From Pseudomonas fragi (GTDB lineage Bacteria; Pseudomonadota; Gammaproteobacteria; Pseudomonadales; Pseudomonadaceae), in assembly GCF_002269505.1 (NCBI RefSeq), contig NZ_NQKQ01000017.1:45452-109451 (forward strand): a DNA stretch of 64,000 nucleotides, in the 5' to 3' direction. Positions within the stretch are counted from its first letter, which is position 1. Each line of letters starts with the position of its first letter. Positions 63,952 to 64,000 of this stretch are shown in pieces. The notes under the pieces were generated by a model. It saw only the letters and a list, made by a program, of their open reading frames with translations. It did not search any database and was not told the DNA's origin. A program made the translations under genes and the position numbers.

Positions 63952-64000
63952 GCGCTTTACCGGTTGCACTGTTACTGAATATTTCGCGGGCGTTTGGGCC

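Overview
The window reads as a chromosomal segment of a fluorescent Pseudomonas, most likely of the P. fluorescens group. The evidence is the gene order gloB-yafS-rnhA-dnaQ, a complete liu leucine/isovalerate pathway, PrrF and Crc-family small RNAs, DUF2790 and DUF3077 proteins (families I know mainly from Pseudomonas), two Pseudomonas-type REP families, and a PvdS-type promoter in front of a pyoverdine-type PvdRT-OmpQ pump. No rRNA, tRNA, CRISPR, insertion sequence or prophage was seen. Coding density is high and genes lie on both strands.

Layout. 1-2.5 kb: two tandem peptide-binding proteins (YejA type, the left one cut by the window edge). 2.6-9.8 kb: mltD, gloB, yafS, rnhA, dnaQ, an acetyltransferase, a LysR regulator, a small protein and an FMN reductase. 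9.8-16.8 kb: a phosphonate block with phnX and phnW, two paralogous LysR regulators, an OPA-type MFS carrier and a FAD amine oxidase. 16.9-19.0 kb: a YebC-family regulator and an LRR-protein kinase. 19.2-25.5 kb: a Csu-type chaperone-usher pilus operon (four coat-U-domain pilins, chaperone, usher, tip protein), with the tip gene frameshifted in a G6 run. 25.5-30.1 kb: an M14 carboxypeptidase, the Fur-controlled sRNA PrrF, an Lrp regulator divergent from leucine dehydrogenase, and a DUF3077 gene divergent from an S24 repressor lacking its catalytic residues.

30.2-42.1 kb: liuABCD, an acyl-CoA synthetase, a CrcY-like sRNA with a sigma-54 promoter, liuE, liuR, a LysR regulator and an acyl-CoA dehydrogenase. 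Three matching palindromes (two between liuA and the synthetase, one before liuR) look like LiuR operators. A-rich Crc/Hfq-like sites lie at the starts of leucine dehydrogenase, the synthetase and liuA, so branched-chain catabolism here probably responds both to pathway intermediates and to carbon catabolite repression.

42.2-53.2 kb: a PstS-OmpA fusion, exonuclease III, an acetyltransferase, tamAB, an aldo/keto reductase with a divergent LysR, and a small membrane protein. 53.2-64 kb: a small Fur-like protein, a FecR-type anti-sigma factor without an adjacent sigma gene (probable FpvR), a PepSY-like protein, an acetyltransferase, two tandem DUF2790 genes, a ZapE-like ATPase, an aldo/keto reductase and pvdR-pvdT-opmQ at the right edge. 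The last operon, the FecR protein and PrrF tie parts of the window to iron.
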